DNA from: CAYYIS01 sp964470965
GTDB lineage: Bacteria > JAAXHH01 > JABIQT01
Length of the DNA: 26,952 nt
NCBI GenBank assembly: GCA_964470965.1
Contig: CAYYIS010000064.1
Coordinates: 1 to 26,952 of the forward strand
Reading direction: 5' to 3'
Shown here: one piece after another, positions 1 through 7,136 of the stretch
How positions within the stretch are numbered: the first letter of the stretch is position 1
Layout of the letters: every line of letters starts with the position of its first letter
Notes under the pieces: model-generated
The model's database searches: none
The model's input: only the letters and a program-made list of their open reading frames with translations
Told to the model about the DNA's origin: nothing
Translations under genes and position numbers: made by a program

Positions 1-522
1 GACATCGGATATGGGCTCTATGGTCTTAACGAGTTCTACGGCGGCAGCCGGATCGCTGTACAACTTTGTCTGGGCCAACAGCACCCGGGCCTCATCGTTA
101 CCCGGTTCAGCATCAACAATGGACTGGAGTAGTTCCTGTCCTTCCGATATTCTGTCCTGTCTCAGTAACTCGGCCGCCTCCTTGACCTGCTGCCTGTTTT
201 CGCTGGGCAAAGCGCTGTCCAGCCACCGCAACACCGACTCCTCCGGAAGCGCGCCGGTGAATTCATCGACCACCTGGCCGTCCACGAACATCTTCACGTT
301 AGGGATACCGGACACATTGTATTGCCGCGCGACCTGTTGATGCTTTTCCGTATCCACCTTCACCAGTTTCCATCTTTCCAGGTTCTGTTCCGCAATCCGC
401 TCCAGCACCGGTCCCAAAACCTGGCATGGCCCACACCATTCCGCCCAGAAGTCCACCAGCACCGGTGTGTTATAGCTCTGATCGATTACGTCCTTTTCAA
501 AATTATCTGTATCGTAGCCCAT
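1..522 (-). CDS. Thioredoxin-domain protein with C-terminal TPR-like region (CnoX/YbbN type), partial
   Basis: The frame is open from an ATG at 522 to the window edge, giving 174 residues without a stop, so the C-terminus is missing. Residues 1-100 form a thioredoxin fold with the active site WCGPC at 29-33 and the cis-proline loop SGIP at 71-74. After about residue 105 the sequence turns into helical, Ala/Leu/Glu-rich repeats typical of the TPR tail of CnoX/YbbN proteins. Family members act in the cytoplasm as holdases or redox partners that protect proteins under oxidative stress; there is no signal peptide here, which fits. A GGGGGT stretch about 11 nt before the ATG is a weak ribosome binding site. 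It lies 86 nt downstream of the secreted-protein gene on the same strand and may be the last gene of that run. The thioredoxin identity is secure; the CnoX assignment rests on the thioredoxin-plus-TPR architecture. Confidence 0.88.
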   Translation of the reverse strand, partial: MGYDTDNFEKDVIDQSYNTPVLVDFWAEWCGPCQVLGPVLERIAEQNLERWKLVKVDTEKHQQVARQYNVSGIPNVKMFVDGQVVDEFTGALPEESVLRWLDSALPSENRQQVKEAAELLRQDRISEGQELLQSIVDAEPGNDEARVLLAQTKLYSDPAAAVELVKTIEPISDV

Positions 523-608
523 CTATATGTTTACCCCCGATCTATATTTGGTTCATTCAGGAGTTGCCTTTCAGGTAGACCCATGAATCAACAAACCAAT
601 CAGCCTAT

Positions 609-1553
609 CTACTCCAGACCCAGTTCCTTTCGCCAGACCATATCCGCGGCTTGATTCTTGGTCCAGTAATCCAGCATTATTCGTTTGTTTACGGTGGCTC
701 TTGTGGTGGCCTGACCGCGGCTGCCGGCGGAATATGTGTCTTCCCATGATTGAATTCCATGGGGGAAGACTTTTTCGTAATGGATCGTGAACCTCCGTTC
801 GTATTCCGGATAGGTTATGATGTATGCCATCTGATCGCTGTTGCCTTCCACCGGTTTCCGCTCGGCTACCGCGTCCTGTACCGTCCATGAAACATGACGG
901 AGCCGCTGAAACAGAGTACCAGGTATCACGTGGATTTCTCCGGTAGGCAAATCGTCCGGATTGAGCCGAATGGTATTCCAGATCTCGTCCTCAAGGAGGG
1001 TGTTGTCCAGCACAACCGCCTGGTCACCTTCCCGTTCGAAGTATGAGTACAACCTTACGTGATAACCGTCATCGTCCAGATTCATCTGAGTGAACGAATG
1101 GCCACACCACTCCTGGGAAGATGTGGTGACCTTCATAGTCTGCGGAAACAAGTGCCGCTGGATAGGCGTGAATACCGATGTCATAATCGAATACGGATAG
1201 ATGCCCGTGTTGAATTTTTTGGTCAGATTCAGCTTCAGAACATTGACCTTGTCATCGCCCGATTGCCCGGGACGATCCAGTTTGACCTGTTTTTGTTTCG
1301 AGAAATCCTCGGTCACAAAGATCAGGACCGCGTGTCCGGCATGTACCTCACCGTACCGCGCCTGTTCCAGTTTATAGCTGGTCAGCTCCGCCTTACCCTG
1401 GTACCAGTAGTCACCGAATCCGGGATTCACCGGTCCGGATTTCGATTGCACCGCGTCGGCCCCAGGCTGTGCCAGTGCTGCTGAAGCAGGGCACAAAATA
1501 TCACCGATACCTACAAGCGCAGCCACCACAAATTTGCATATTCCATGTTTCAT
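609..1553 (-). CDS. Secreted protein of unknown function (family often mislabelled 'septum formation inhibitor Maf')
   Basis: 314 residues. The N-terminus is a Sec signal peptide: basic MKHGICK, a hydrophobic stretch, and a probable cleavage after ALA near residue 28. The mature part has many aromatic residues and conserved-looking blocks: EYWYQGKAE-like GDYWYQGKAE, YKLEQARYGE, VLIFVTEDF, QEWCGHSFTQMN, LPTGEIHVIP and a C-terminal WEDT segment. From memory these match a family of about 300-residue exported proteins common in Bacteroidota, some entries of which carry the name 'septum formation inhibitor Maf'; the sequence bears no resemblance to the true Maf nucleotide pyrophosphatases, so that name should not be used. 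GAGGTGG lies a few bases before the ATG. It starts 27 nt after the DUF362 stop and is probably cotranscribed with it. The function is unknown. Confidence 0.8.
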   Translation of the reverse strand: MKHGICKFVVAALVGIGDILCPASAALAQPGADAVQSKSGPVNPGFGDYWYQGKAELTSYKLEQARYGEVHAGHAVLIFVTEDFSKQKQVKLDRPGQSGDDKVNVLKLNLTKKFNTGIYPYSIMTSVFTPIQRHLFPQTMKVTTSSQEWCGHSFTQMNLDDDGYHVRLYSYFEREGDQAVVLDNTLLEDEIWNTIRLNPDDLPTGEIHVIPGTLFQRLRHVSWTVQDAVAERKPVEGNSDQMAYIITYPEYERRFTIHYEKVFPHGIQSWEDTYSAGSRGQATTRATVNKRIMLDYWTKNQAADMVWRKELGLE

Positions 1554-1580
1554 AATACCACCTCACCGAGGGCGCTGTCG

Positions 1581-2651
1581 CTATGCACTTTCCATCAGGT
1601 CATCCGCTTCAGGATCGTATTCTTCGAACAGATCCTTGATTTCATAATCCGCCGGGATGTCTCGGTACACTCGGAATTCCGGGTGGGCCTTATAATCCGT
1701 GAGGTCGTCGACCCGTGTCACTTCACCGTCGTGGACGGCGAGGACATCGACATCCTCCAGGGCACCCGGACACAGGCCGCGTTCAATGCCCACCTGCAGG
1801 TATACCAGGTTCCCGGGTGTAAACCCCATCAGGTGGGAAGCCACGAGATCCACACTGGGCATATCATATCCGGCGATTACCAGGCCACAGGGGAAATTAC
1901 GCCCCAGATAGAAAGCATTGCCATCCCGTCCCACGATGCCCTCGACAACGTTGAAATCGGGTTGACAGGCCAAATAAACGTCCCAGTGCATATGGGCAAT
2001 GGTGCGCTGCCACGCTTCGTGATCTTCCACCCGCATCCATTCCCGACCCCGCGTCCCTTCTTTACCGAACGTGATGTCCCATGCATCCGAGCACAGGTGG
2101 CGATCGTGAACGGGAATCATGACTCCCTGCTGGTTCTTTCCGCAGAGCGTTACCACGCCCAGGTTGTGGGTCTTCAACTTGGGCAGGTTGAGATAGAAGA
2201 CATCTTTGGAAGCCGCCCATCTTGTGATACCGATATTGTGGAGGTGGACCGTGGCGCCCGGCGTGATGCGCACGTTGCCATACTCACACGGATCGATCAG
2301 TCTGATCCGCTTTTCTCTGGCCATCTCCGTGTAGCCGCTACGGGCCCAGTGGAGATCCCGTTTATCCGGCGAGGTAGTCGGGCTGGTCGTCTCTCCCACC
2401 AGGACCTTATCCCGCGACAAGCCCAGATCCTCGACAAAATATTCTACAAGACCGCCCGTGAACGTAGGATGTGTCACGATCCCGCTATTGCGATGGCATC
2501 CCGCGGTCACGTTCGGCTTCATAAATACCGGGCGTCCCCCGGGATCGACGCCGATTGCCTGCATCATCTCCCGGGCCGGACCGTCAAAATCGGATTCCTT
2601 CAACCGTTTCCCAACATTCCGCTTTAGAATAAACACTTCCGGTTTTGCCAT
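1581..2651 (-). CDS. DUF362 domain-containing protein
   Basis: 356 residues, no signal peptide. Hallmarks of the DUF362 family are visible in order: MKPNVTAG (44-51), TGGLVEYF (65-72), VLVGET (83-88), LNLPKLKTH (154-162), GKNQQG (171-176), VVEGIVGRDG (235-244) and a D-x-VASHLMG block near 268-276. Many DUF362 proteins are fused to, or encoded beside, [4Fe-4S] ferredoxin domains; this one has no CxxCxxC cluster, so it is the stand-alone form. The biochemical role of the family is not established. It begins 18 nt after the methylmalonate-semialdehyde dehydrogenase stop, with AGGGGT before the ATG, so the two are very likely one transcript. The last 20 residues are acidic (DLFEEYDPEADDLMES). Confidence 0.9.
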   Translation of the reverse strand: MAKPEVFILKRNVGKRLKESDFDGPAREMMQAIGVDPGGRPVFMKPNVTAGCHRNSGIVTHPTFTGGLVEYFVEDLGLSRDKVLVGETTSPTTSPDKRDLHWARSGYTEMAREKRIRLIDPCEYGNVRITPGATVHLHNIGITRWAASKDVFYLNLPKLKTHNLGVVTLCGKNQQGVMIPVHDRHLCSDAWDITFGKEGTRGREWMRVEDHEAWQRTIAHMHWDVYLACQPDFNVVEGIVGRDGNAFYLGRNFPCGLVIAGYDMPSVDLVASHLMGFTPGNLVYLQVGIERGLCPGALEDVDVLAVHDGEVTRVDDLTDYKAHPEFRVYRDIPADYEIKDLFEEYDPEADDLMESA

Positions 2652-2669
2652 AACAGCTACCCCTGATCC

Positions 2670-4130
2670 TTACGCCCACCGACTCATTGTTACTTTCTGC
2701 CGTGTATAGAACTGAACGCCCTCTTTGCCCTGTACATGAAGATCCCCGTAAAAGGATCCGTTCCATCCTGAGAACGGAAAAAACGCCATGGGGGCCGGTA
2801 CACTGACATTTATGCCGATCATTCCGGCGCTGACGCTGTGCCGGAATTCACGGGCGGTGCGTCCGCTACCCGTGAACAGGACGGCCGCGTTTCCAAATCC
2901 ACTACTGTTGCATAGGGCAATAGCGTTTTCCAGATCATCGGTTCGGATGACGGAGAGGACGGGGCCGAAGATCTCATCTTTCACGATGGACATCTCCGTG
3001 TGCGTCTGGTCGAAGATGGTAGGGCCCAGGTAAAATCCGTTCGGCGTTTCCGGAACCTTTACTGAACGGCCGTCCCGGTATAAATTAGCGCCCGCGGATA
3101 GCCCTTGTTCGATGTACCCTCGAACTTTTTCCAGGTGTCCCTTTGTCACTACCGGTCCCATCTCGGCTGCAGGATCCCGGTCGGTCGGTCCCACCTTCAT
3201 AGCATCCAGGGCATCCCGTAGTAAAGGCAAAACCTGTTCGCCAGCATTCTCCACCGTAACCGCCACGCTACCGGCCATGCACCGTTCCCCTGCACAACCG
3301 TAGGCGGAATTTATCAGGTTGTTAACAGTGAATTCGGGGTCGGCGTCGGGCATGATAATCATATAATTCTTGGCGCCGCCGGCCGCCTGGACACGCTTTC
3401 CCTGCGCGGTCGCTGTCTGATATACGTGCTTTGCCACCGGAGAAGAACCCACGAACGACACAGCCGAAACATCCGTATGAGTACAAAGGGCGTTGACTGC
3501 CTCAACACCGCCGTGGACCATGTTGATGACACCTGCCGGAAGACCGGCCTCGTATAGAAGCTCTATCAGGCGGATGGTGGTCAGCGGGACTTTTTCCGAT
3601 GGTTTCAGAACGAATGTATTGCCGCAGGCTATGGCCAACGGATACATCCACATCGGTACCATTGCGGGAAAATTGAACGGCGTGATACCGGCACAGACCC
3701 CTATCGGCTGACGGATGGTGTCGCAATCGATTCCGAGGGCGATCTGTTCGGCGGAATCGCCCATCAACAGTGAGGGAATGCCACAGGCGAATTCTACCAC
3801 CTCAATGCCTCGCCGCACCGAGCCTCGAGCTTCTTCAAGCGTCTTTCCGTGCTCCCGAGTGACCATCTGGGACAGTTGTTCGAATTCGTTTTCGAGGAGG
3901 TGGACGTATCTAAACAGCACCCGGGCCCGGTCTACCGCGGGCGTTTCTGACCATGCGGGGAAAGCGGCAAGTGCAGCCTGAACCGCCTGGTCGATTTCGT
4001 CGGCGCCGCACAGGGGCGTGTGGGCGATCACAGTACCGTCCGAAGGGTTGTATACAGGTTCCGTTTCAATAGCACTGGAAACGACCCACTCCCCACCGAT
4101 GTTCAGACGACAGGTTTCAGGAACCGACAT
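2670..4130 (-). CDS. mmsA: Methylmalonate-semialdehyde dehydrogenase (CoA-acylating)
   Basis: 486 residues, the usual length for the family. It oxidises methylmalonate or malonate semialdehyde with NAD+ and CoA to propionyl-CoA or acetyl-CoA, in valine, thymine and myo-inositol breakdown (the iolA homologue). The aldehyde dehydrogenase core is clear: PFNFPAMVPMWMYPLA (151-166), VLKPSEKVP (174-182), FVGSSPVAKHVY (226-237) and the catalytic cysteine C284 in GCAGERCMA. The glutamate that acts as general base in most aldehyde dehydrogenases is replaced by the AGGAKN block (250-255), which is the mark of the CoA-dependent MMSDH branch. The C-terminus, FSGWNGSFYGDLH...GKEGVQFYT, is also MMSDH-like. 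AAAGGAG lies 6 nt before the ATG. It heads the run with the DUF362 gene. Which pathway it serves cannot be read from the neighbours, although a MocA/IolG-type oxidoreductase is encoded just upstream. Confidence 0.95.
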   Translation of the reverse strand: MSVPETCRLNIGGEWVVSSAIETEPVYNPSDGTVIAHTPLCGADEIDQAVQAALAAFPAWSETPAVDRARVLFRYVHLLENEFEQLSQMVTREHGKTLEEARGSVRRGIEVVEFACGIPSLLMGDSAEQIALGIDCDTIRQPIGVCAGITPFNFPAMVPMWMYPLAIACGNTFVLKPSEKVPLTTIRLIELLYEAGLPAGVINMVHGGVEAVNALCTHTDVSAVSFVGSSPVAKHVYQTATAQGKRVQAAGGAKNYMIIMPDADPEFTVNNLINSAYGCAGERCMAGSVAVTVENAGEQVLPLLRDALDAMKVGPTDRDPAAEMGPVVTKGHLEKVRGYIEQGLSAGANLYRDGRSVKVPETPNGFYLGPTIFDQTHTEMSIVKDEIFGPVLSVIRTDDLENAIALCNSSGFGNAAVLFTGSGRTAREFRHSVSAGMIGINVSVPAPMAFFPFSGWNGSFYGDLHVQGKEGVQFYTRQKVTMSRWA

Positions 4131-4194
4131 AGGTCTCCTTTCTGATGGCTAAACTTATTAAGTTAAATATGAAAAAGGCACAAAGATCACAGAG

Positions 4195-4224
4195 AATGTT
4201 AAGGATATTCGTCCTGATTATCAA
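4195..4224 (-). promoter_or_regulatory. Candidate sigma70-type promoter for the mmsA run
   Basis: On the minus strand TTGATA (-35, at 4219-4224) is followed after 18 nt by TAACAT (-10, at 4195-4200). This places transcription start about 60 nt before the mmsA ATG. The match is 5/6 and 4/6 to consensus; with a long spacer it is only a candidate. Confidence 0.3.
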
Positions 4225-4235
4225 GAAGAATATCC
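4203..4235. repeat. Perfect 8-bp inverted repeat upstream of mmsA
   Basis: GGATATTC (4203-4210) and GAATATCC (4228-4235) are exact reverse complements separated by 17 nt. The pair brackets the -35 box of the candidate mmsA promoter, so an operator is possible. A second, shorter symmetric site, AACTT-ATT-AAGTT, lies at 4152-4164 close to the mmsA ribosome binding site. Both are AT-rich and could be chance. Confidence 0.35.
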
Positions 4236-4261
4236 AACAAATTCTATGTCCGCTGTACCTT

Positions 4262-4492
4262 TTATCTTATCGTGATCACGGTATCTGCCGCAATGAGGTG
4301 TTTTTGTAGTCTCCAGATGTAGCCGCCGTCCGGATCGAAGCAATCTACCAGGGCTTTTTGCCCCAATCCGCCGAGGAAATCTCCCACTCCCTCCTGGAAA
4401 TTGCCGACTTCTTAAGATTACGGTTCGACCACCTTATTCCCCCGCGGCTGACGTACCTCAAGTGCGGTCGGGGCGAAAGCCAGGCAGCGACT
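4262..4492 (-). pseudogene. Possible decayed coding remnant in the 400-nt gap before mmsA
   Basis: The 4131-4530 gap has no intact gene. In one minus-strand frame it reads as protein-like sequence interrupted by stops: a block containing ALEVRQPRGNKVVEP, then two TAA codons around 4412-4420, then a 49-codon stretch ending at a TAA (4262-4264) that includes LGQKALVDCFDPDGGYIW and LQKHLIAADTVITIR. The last block has the look of a real C-terminus, but there is no start codon with a ribosome binding site. I do not recognise the family. A degenerate gene end is one reading; chance open frame is another. Confidence 0.25.
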
Positions 4493-4530
4493 TCACGGTA
4501 CACCGCGCAGTGACATGAATCCAGGTGGTA

Positions 4531-5520
4531 TTAACCCACCGGCTCCGATTTTCCAGACTTTGCAGAAGCATACGCGGCTTCTGTCAGTTGGGCAACCCGT
4601 AATCCGCAAATGGGCGGAGCCTGCACCGCTGCGTGGCCCTGTATGGCGTCTATGAAATTCTGAGCCGGCGGCTTACCGCCCAAAGCAGCACGTGGTAGGA
4701 TGATGTCTTCTCCATTACGGTGCACCATCAACGGTTCCGCAGCACCAAACCGCATCACACCTTCCGAACCGTAAAACGTGAACTCCTCGCGCCATTCCGG
4801 AGACTGCGACGTGTAGGAGAGCGATCCAACCGCACCGTTTGTAAATTCGACAGAGATACTGGTGTTTACATCCACCAGCGTACCTTCCTGACTGATAAAC
4901 GCATGTACCTGCTTCGGTTCCAGGCCGGTGGTCCAGAGCAGAATGTCGTTGATGTGACTGCCTGTGTCCATAAAGTGTCCACCTCCTGACAATGCAGGAT
5001 CGGCACGCCACGAAGCACCCGGCTGAAATATGCTCAGGCAATCCTGGGCGATGATGACGTGCACCATGCGGACATCTCCGATGACTCCATTCCGGATCAT
5101 TTCGCGGGCCCTGATAAACTTGCCTTCTCCGTGACGCTGATAGGCCACAGCGAGGATTTTACCATTCTCTTCAGCCGTTTTTATGAACGCTCTGGCGTCC
5201 CTCGTTGTGGTGGCCATGGGTTTTTCGCAGAGCACATGCAGCCCGTTCTGTAAACAGGCCCGAACCTGGTCGGCGTGATCGGTATGAGGCGTCGCGATCA
5301 CGACCGCATTAAGGGGCTCACAGGCAAGCAGGGCATCCACATTGTCATACCGGTTTAAACGCGCGCTAGCCGTTCCGACCGTTTCCGCCAACCGGTCCAG
5401 CGACGCCTCACTGGTATCACACACCGCCGTCACACGGACGTCACTACGCCGTAACAGTTCGCGGGCGTGATGATTGCCCATACCGCCTGTACCGATGATA
5501 CCGATCTGAATTTTTGACAT
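4531..5520 (-). CDS. Gfo/Idh/MocA family NAD(P)-dependent oxidoreductase
   Basis: 329 residues from the ATG at 5520, which has AAAGGAA 7 nt upstream; a longer frame reaches 5565 but adds 15 residues before the Rossmann fold and lacks this site. The N-terminal nucleotide-binding fold carries GIIGTGGMG (7-15) and the family EKP motif (99-101, CEKPMA). The catalytic D-x-x-x-H pair sits in GGHFMDTGSH (D185, H189). Members oxidise or reduce sugars and cyclitols such as myo-inositol (IolG, MocA) or glucose-fructose. The substrate here cannot be told from sequence. The gene is divergent from the AGCS symporter and lies 400 nt upstream of the mmsA run on the same strand; a joint role in cyclitol degradation is possible but not shown. 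The protein is cytoplasmic, with no signal peptide. Confidence 0.92.
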   Translation of the reverse strand: MSKIQIGIIGTGGMGNHHARELLRRSDVRVTAVCDTSEASLDRLAETVGTASARLNRYDNVDALLACEPLNAVVIATPHTDHADQVRACLQNGLHVLCEKPMATTTRDARAFIKTAEENGKILAVAYQRHGEGKFIRAREMIRNGVIGDVRMVHVIIAQDCLSIFQPGASWRADPALSGGGHFMDTGSHINDILLWTTGLEPKQVHAFISQEGTLVDVNTSISVEFTNGAVGSLSYTSQSPEWREEFTFYGSEGVMRFGAAEPLMVHRNGEDIILPRAALGGKPPAQNFIDAIQGHAAVQAPPICGLRVAQLTEAAYASAKSGKSEPVG

Positions 5521-5639
5521 ATTGGTTCCTTTATCGGACTCATACGTAAAGACGCTTCCGGACAAACAAATAAAGGTATCGATACCGGCAGTGTCCGTGC
5601 ACTTGAAATATCTTGTAAAATCAACAAATTTATTTTGTT

Positions 5640-5668
5640 ACGGTAGATTTGGCATCTCTTTTTGTCAA
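5640..5668 (-). promoter_or_regulatory. Candidate promoter of the Gfo/Idh/MocA gene
   Basis: On the minus strand a perfect TTGACA (5663-5668) is followed after 17 nt by TACCGT (5640-5645). It would give a 5' untranslated region of about 110 nt. An AT-rich imperfect inverted repeat (AACAAA ... TTTGTT, around 5623-5640) lies just downstream of the -10. Confidence 0.45.
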
Positions 5669-5695
5669 TGGATTTTGCAGTTTCAAATAAACAAA

Positions 5696-5724
5696 TTGAC
5701 ATCTTCTTATGGGAAATATACGTT
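5696..5724 (+). promoter_or_regulatory. Candidate promoter of the symporter-mutY-sfsA run
   Basis: A perfect TTGACA (5696-5701) is followed after 17 nt by TACGTT (5719-5724). The -10 region lies within the first copy of the 16-bp direct repeat, so a protein bound there would compete with RNA polymerase. The predicted start is about 60 nt before the symporter ATG. Confidence 0.45.
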
Positions 5725-5751
5725 CGTTTTGTGGTAAATATACGTTCGTTT
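5714..5751. repeat. Tandem 16-bp direct repeat over the symporter promoter
   Basis: AAATATACGTTCGTTT occurs twice, at 5714-5729 and 5736-5751, without a mismatch and with a 22-bp period, which places both copies on the same face of the helix. It lies between the divergent Gfo/Idh/MocA and AGCS genes. This is the layout of a tandem operator; no cognate regulator gene is in the window. Confidence 0.65.
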
Positions 5752-5792
5752 CTCAAGTTTATTTCCTTTCAACCTGACCAAAGGATTTTGTG

Positions 5793-7136
5793 ATGCAGGA
5801 TCAGATCCTCGCGATCGTAGTGGAAATGCGGGATTTCGTCTGGGGGATTCCTCTGCTCTTTCTGCTCGTGGGCACAGGGCTGTTTCTGACCGTAAGATTA
5901 AAGTGCCTGCAGTTCACCTCGCTCTTCCATTCTCTCAATCTCGCATTCATAAAACGTAAAGACGATGGTGCCGAAGGTGATATCAGTCATTTTCAAGCTT
6001 TGATGACGGCGCTCGCGGCTACGGTAGGAACAGGAAACATCGCTGGCGTAGCCACCGCCATCGCTGCGGGCGGTCCCGGTGCATTATTCTGGATGTGGGT
6101 GACTGGCCTGGTGGGTATGGCTACCAAATATTCCGAGGCATTGCTCTCCGTAAAATACAGGGAAACAGATGCCTCCGGCCTTATGCGCGGCGGACCGATG
6201 TATTACCTGTCCAACGGTTTGGGCTGGCCGAAGCTTGGTGCCCTTTTCGCCCTCTTCGCGGTTCTCGCCTCATTCGGTATCGGCAACATGACCCAGTCAA
6301 ACTCCGTAGCGGATGTTCTTTCGGCCACTTTCAGCGTTCCCTCATGGGCGACTGGATTGGCGCTCATGGTGTTCACCGCGTTAGTCATCATCGGCGGAAT
6401 ACAAAGTATCGGTCGTGTCACCAGCTTCATCGTCCCCATTATGATTGTATTCTATATGCTGGGCGCTATAGGCGTGCTTCTTCTCAATATATCGGCAATA
6501 CCCGATATCATACGGCTCGTGTTCACCCATGCGTTCTCGCCCACGGCCGCGGCCGGTGGGTTTGCCGGAGCGACGATACGGATGGCCGTTCAGATGGGCG
6601 TCGCACGCGGCGTGTTTTCCAACGAATCCGGCCTCGGAAGCGCCGGTATAGCGGCAGCGGCGGCACAGACCCGGGATCCGGTTACCCAAGCGCTCGTTTC
6701 CATGACTCAGACATTTATCGATACCCTGGTGATATGCAGCTTGACGGGATTCGCGATCATCGGTACCGGCGTCTGGTCGAACGGCGACACCGGCGCACCG
6801 TTGACCGCAGCCGCATTCTCCGCAGGCCTGCCCGGAGAGATGGGCGGTATGATCGTTGCCCTCGGACTGGTTCTCTTCGCGTATTCCACGGTGTTGGGAT
6901 GGAGCTATTACGGCGAGAAATCAATCGTATACCTTCTGGGTGACAGAGCCGTTATGCCGTATCGGATCGTCTTCTGCCTGTTCGTGGGTCTCGGCGCGGT
7001 TACACAGCTGAACCTGGTCTGGACGTTTTCCGACTTGACCAACGGTCTCATGGCAGCCCCGAACCTCATTGCCTTGATCGGTCTTTCCGGCGTTGTTGTA
7101 GCGGAGACGAACCGATACTTCAGCAACCGGGGGTGA
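5793..7136 (+). CDS. Sodium:alanine/glycine symporter (AGCS family)
   Basis: 447 residues, typical for the family. The protein is an inner-membrane transporter that couples uptake of alanine or glycine to Na+ (some members H+). Hydrophobic segments span most of the length. The AGCS signature is present: ALAATVGTGNIAGVATAI (73-90), followed by GGPGALFWMW, the MRGGPMYYL block (131-139), GIGNMTQSNSV, and FSNESGLGSAGIAAAAAQT in the middle. AAAGGA at 5780-5785 is 7 nt from the ATG at 5793; a GTG directly before it at 5790 is in frame and is a less likely start. The stop codon at 7134-7136 overlaps the GTG start of mutY (7133), so the two are translationally coupled. Expression is probably controlled through the direct repeats upstream. 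Homologues are named AlsT, DagA or AgcS; I give no symbol because substrate preference is unknown. Confidence 0.94.
   Translation: MQDQILAIVVEMRDFVWGIPLLFLLVGTGLFLTVRLKCLQFTSLFHSLNLAFIKRKDDGAEGDISHFQALMTALAATVGTGNIAGVATAIAAGGPGALFWMWVTGLVGMATKYSEALLSVKYRETDASGLMRGGPMYYLSNGLGWPKLGALFALFAVLASFGIGNMTQSNSVADVLSATFSVPSWATGLALMVFTALVIIGGIQSIGRVTSFIVPIMIVFYMLGAIGVLLLNISAIPDIIRLVFTHAFSPTAAAGGFAGATIRMAVQMGVARGVFSNESGLGSAGIAAAAAQTRDPVTQALVSMTQTFIDTLVICSLTGFAIIGTGVWSNGDTGAPLTAAAFSAGLPGEMGGMIVALGLVLFAYSTVLGWSYYGEKSIVYLLGDRAVMPYRIVFCLFVGLGAVTQLNLVWTFSDLTNGLMAAPNLIALIGLSGVVVAETNRYFSNRG

Noticed and set aside
1545..2627. 360-codon open frame on the plus strand opposite the DUF362 gene
   Set aside because: The minus strand shows the DUF362 motifs in order and fits the operon spacing; the plus-strand product has no recognisable feature.
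6095..6943. 282-codon open frame in another frame within the symporter gene
   Set aside because: Arg/His-rich composition and position inside a clear AGCS transporter mark it as a shadow.
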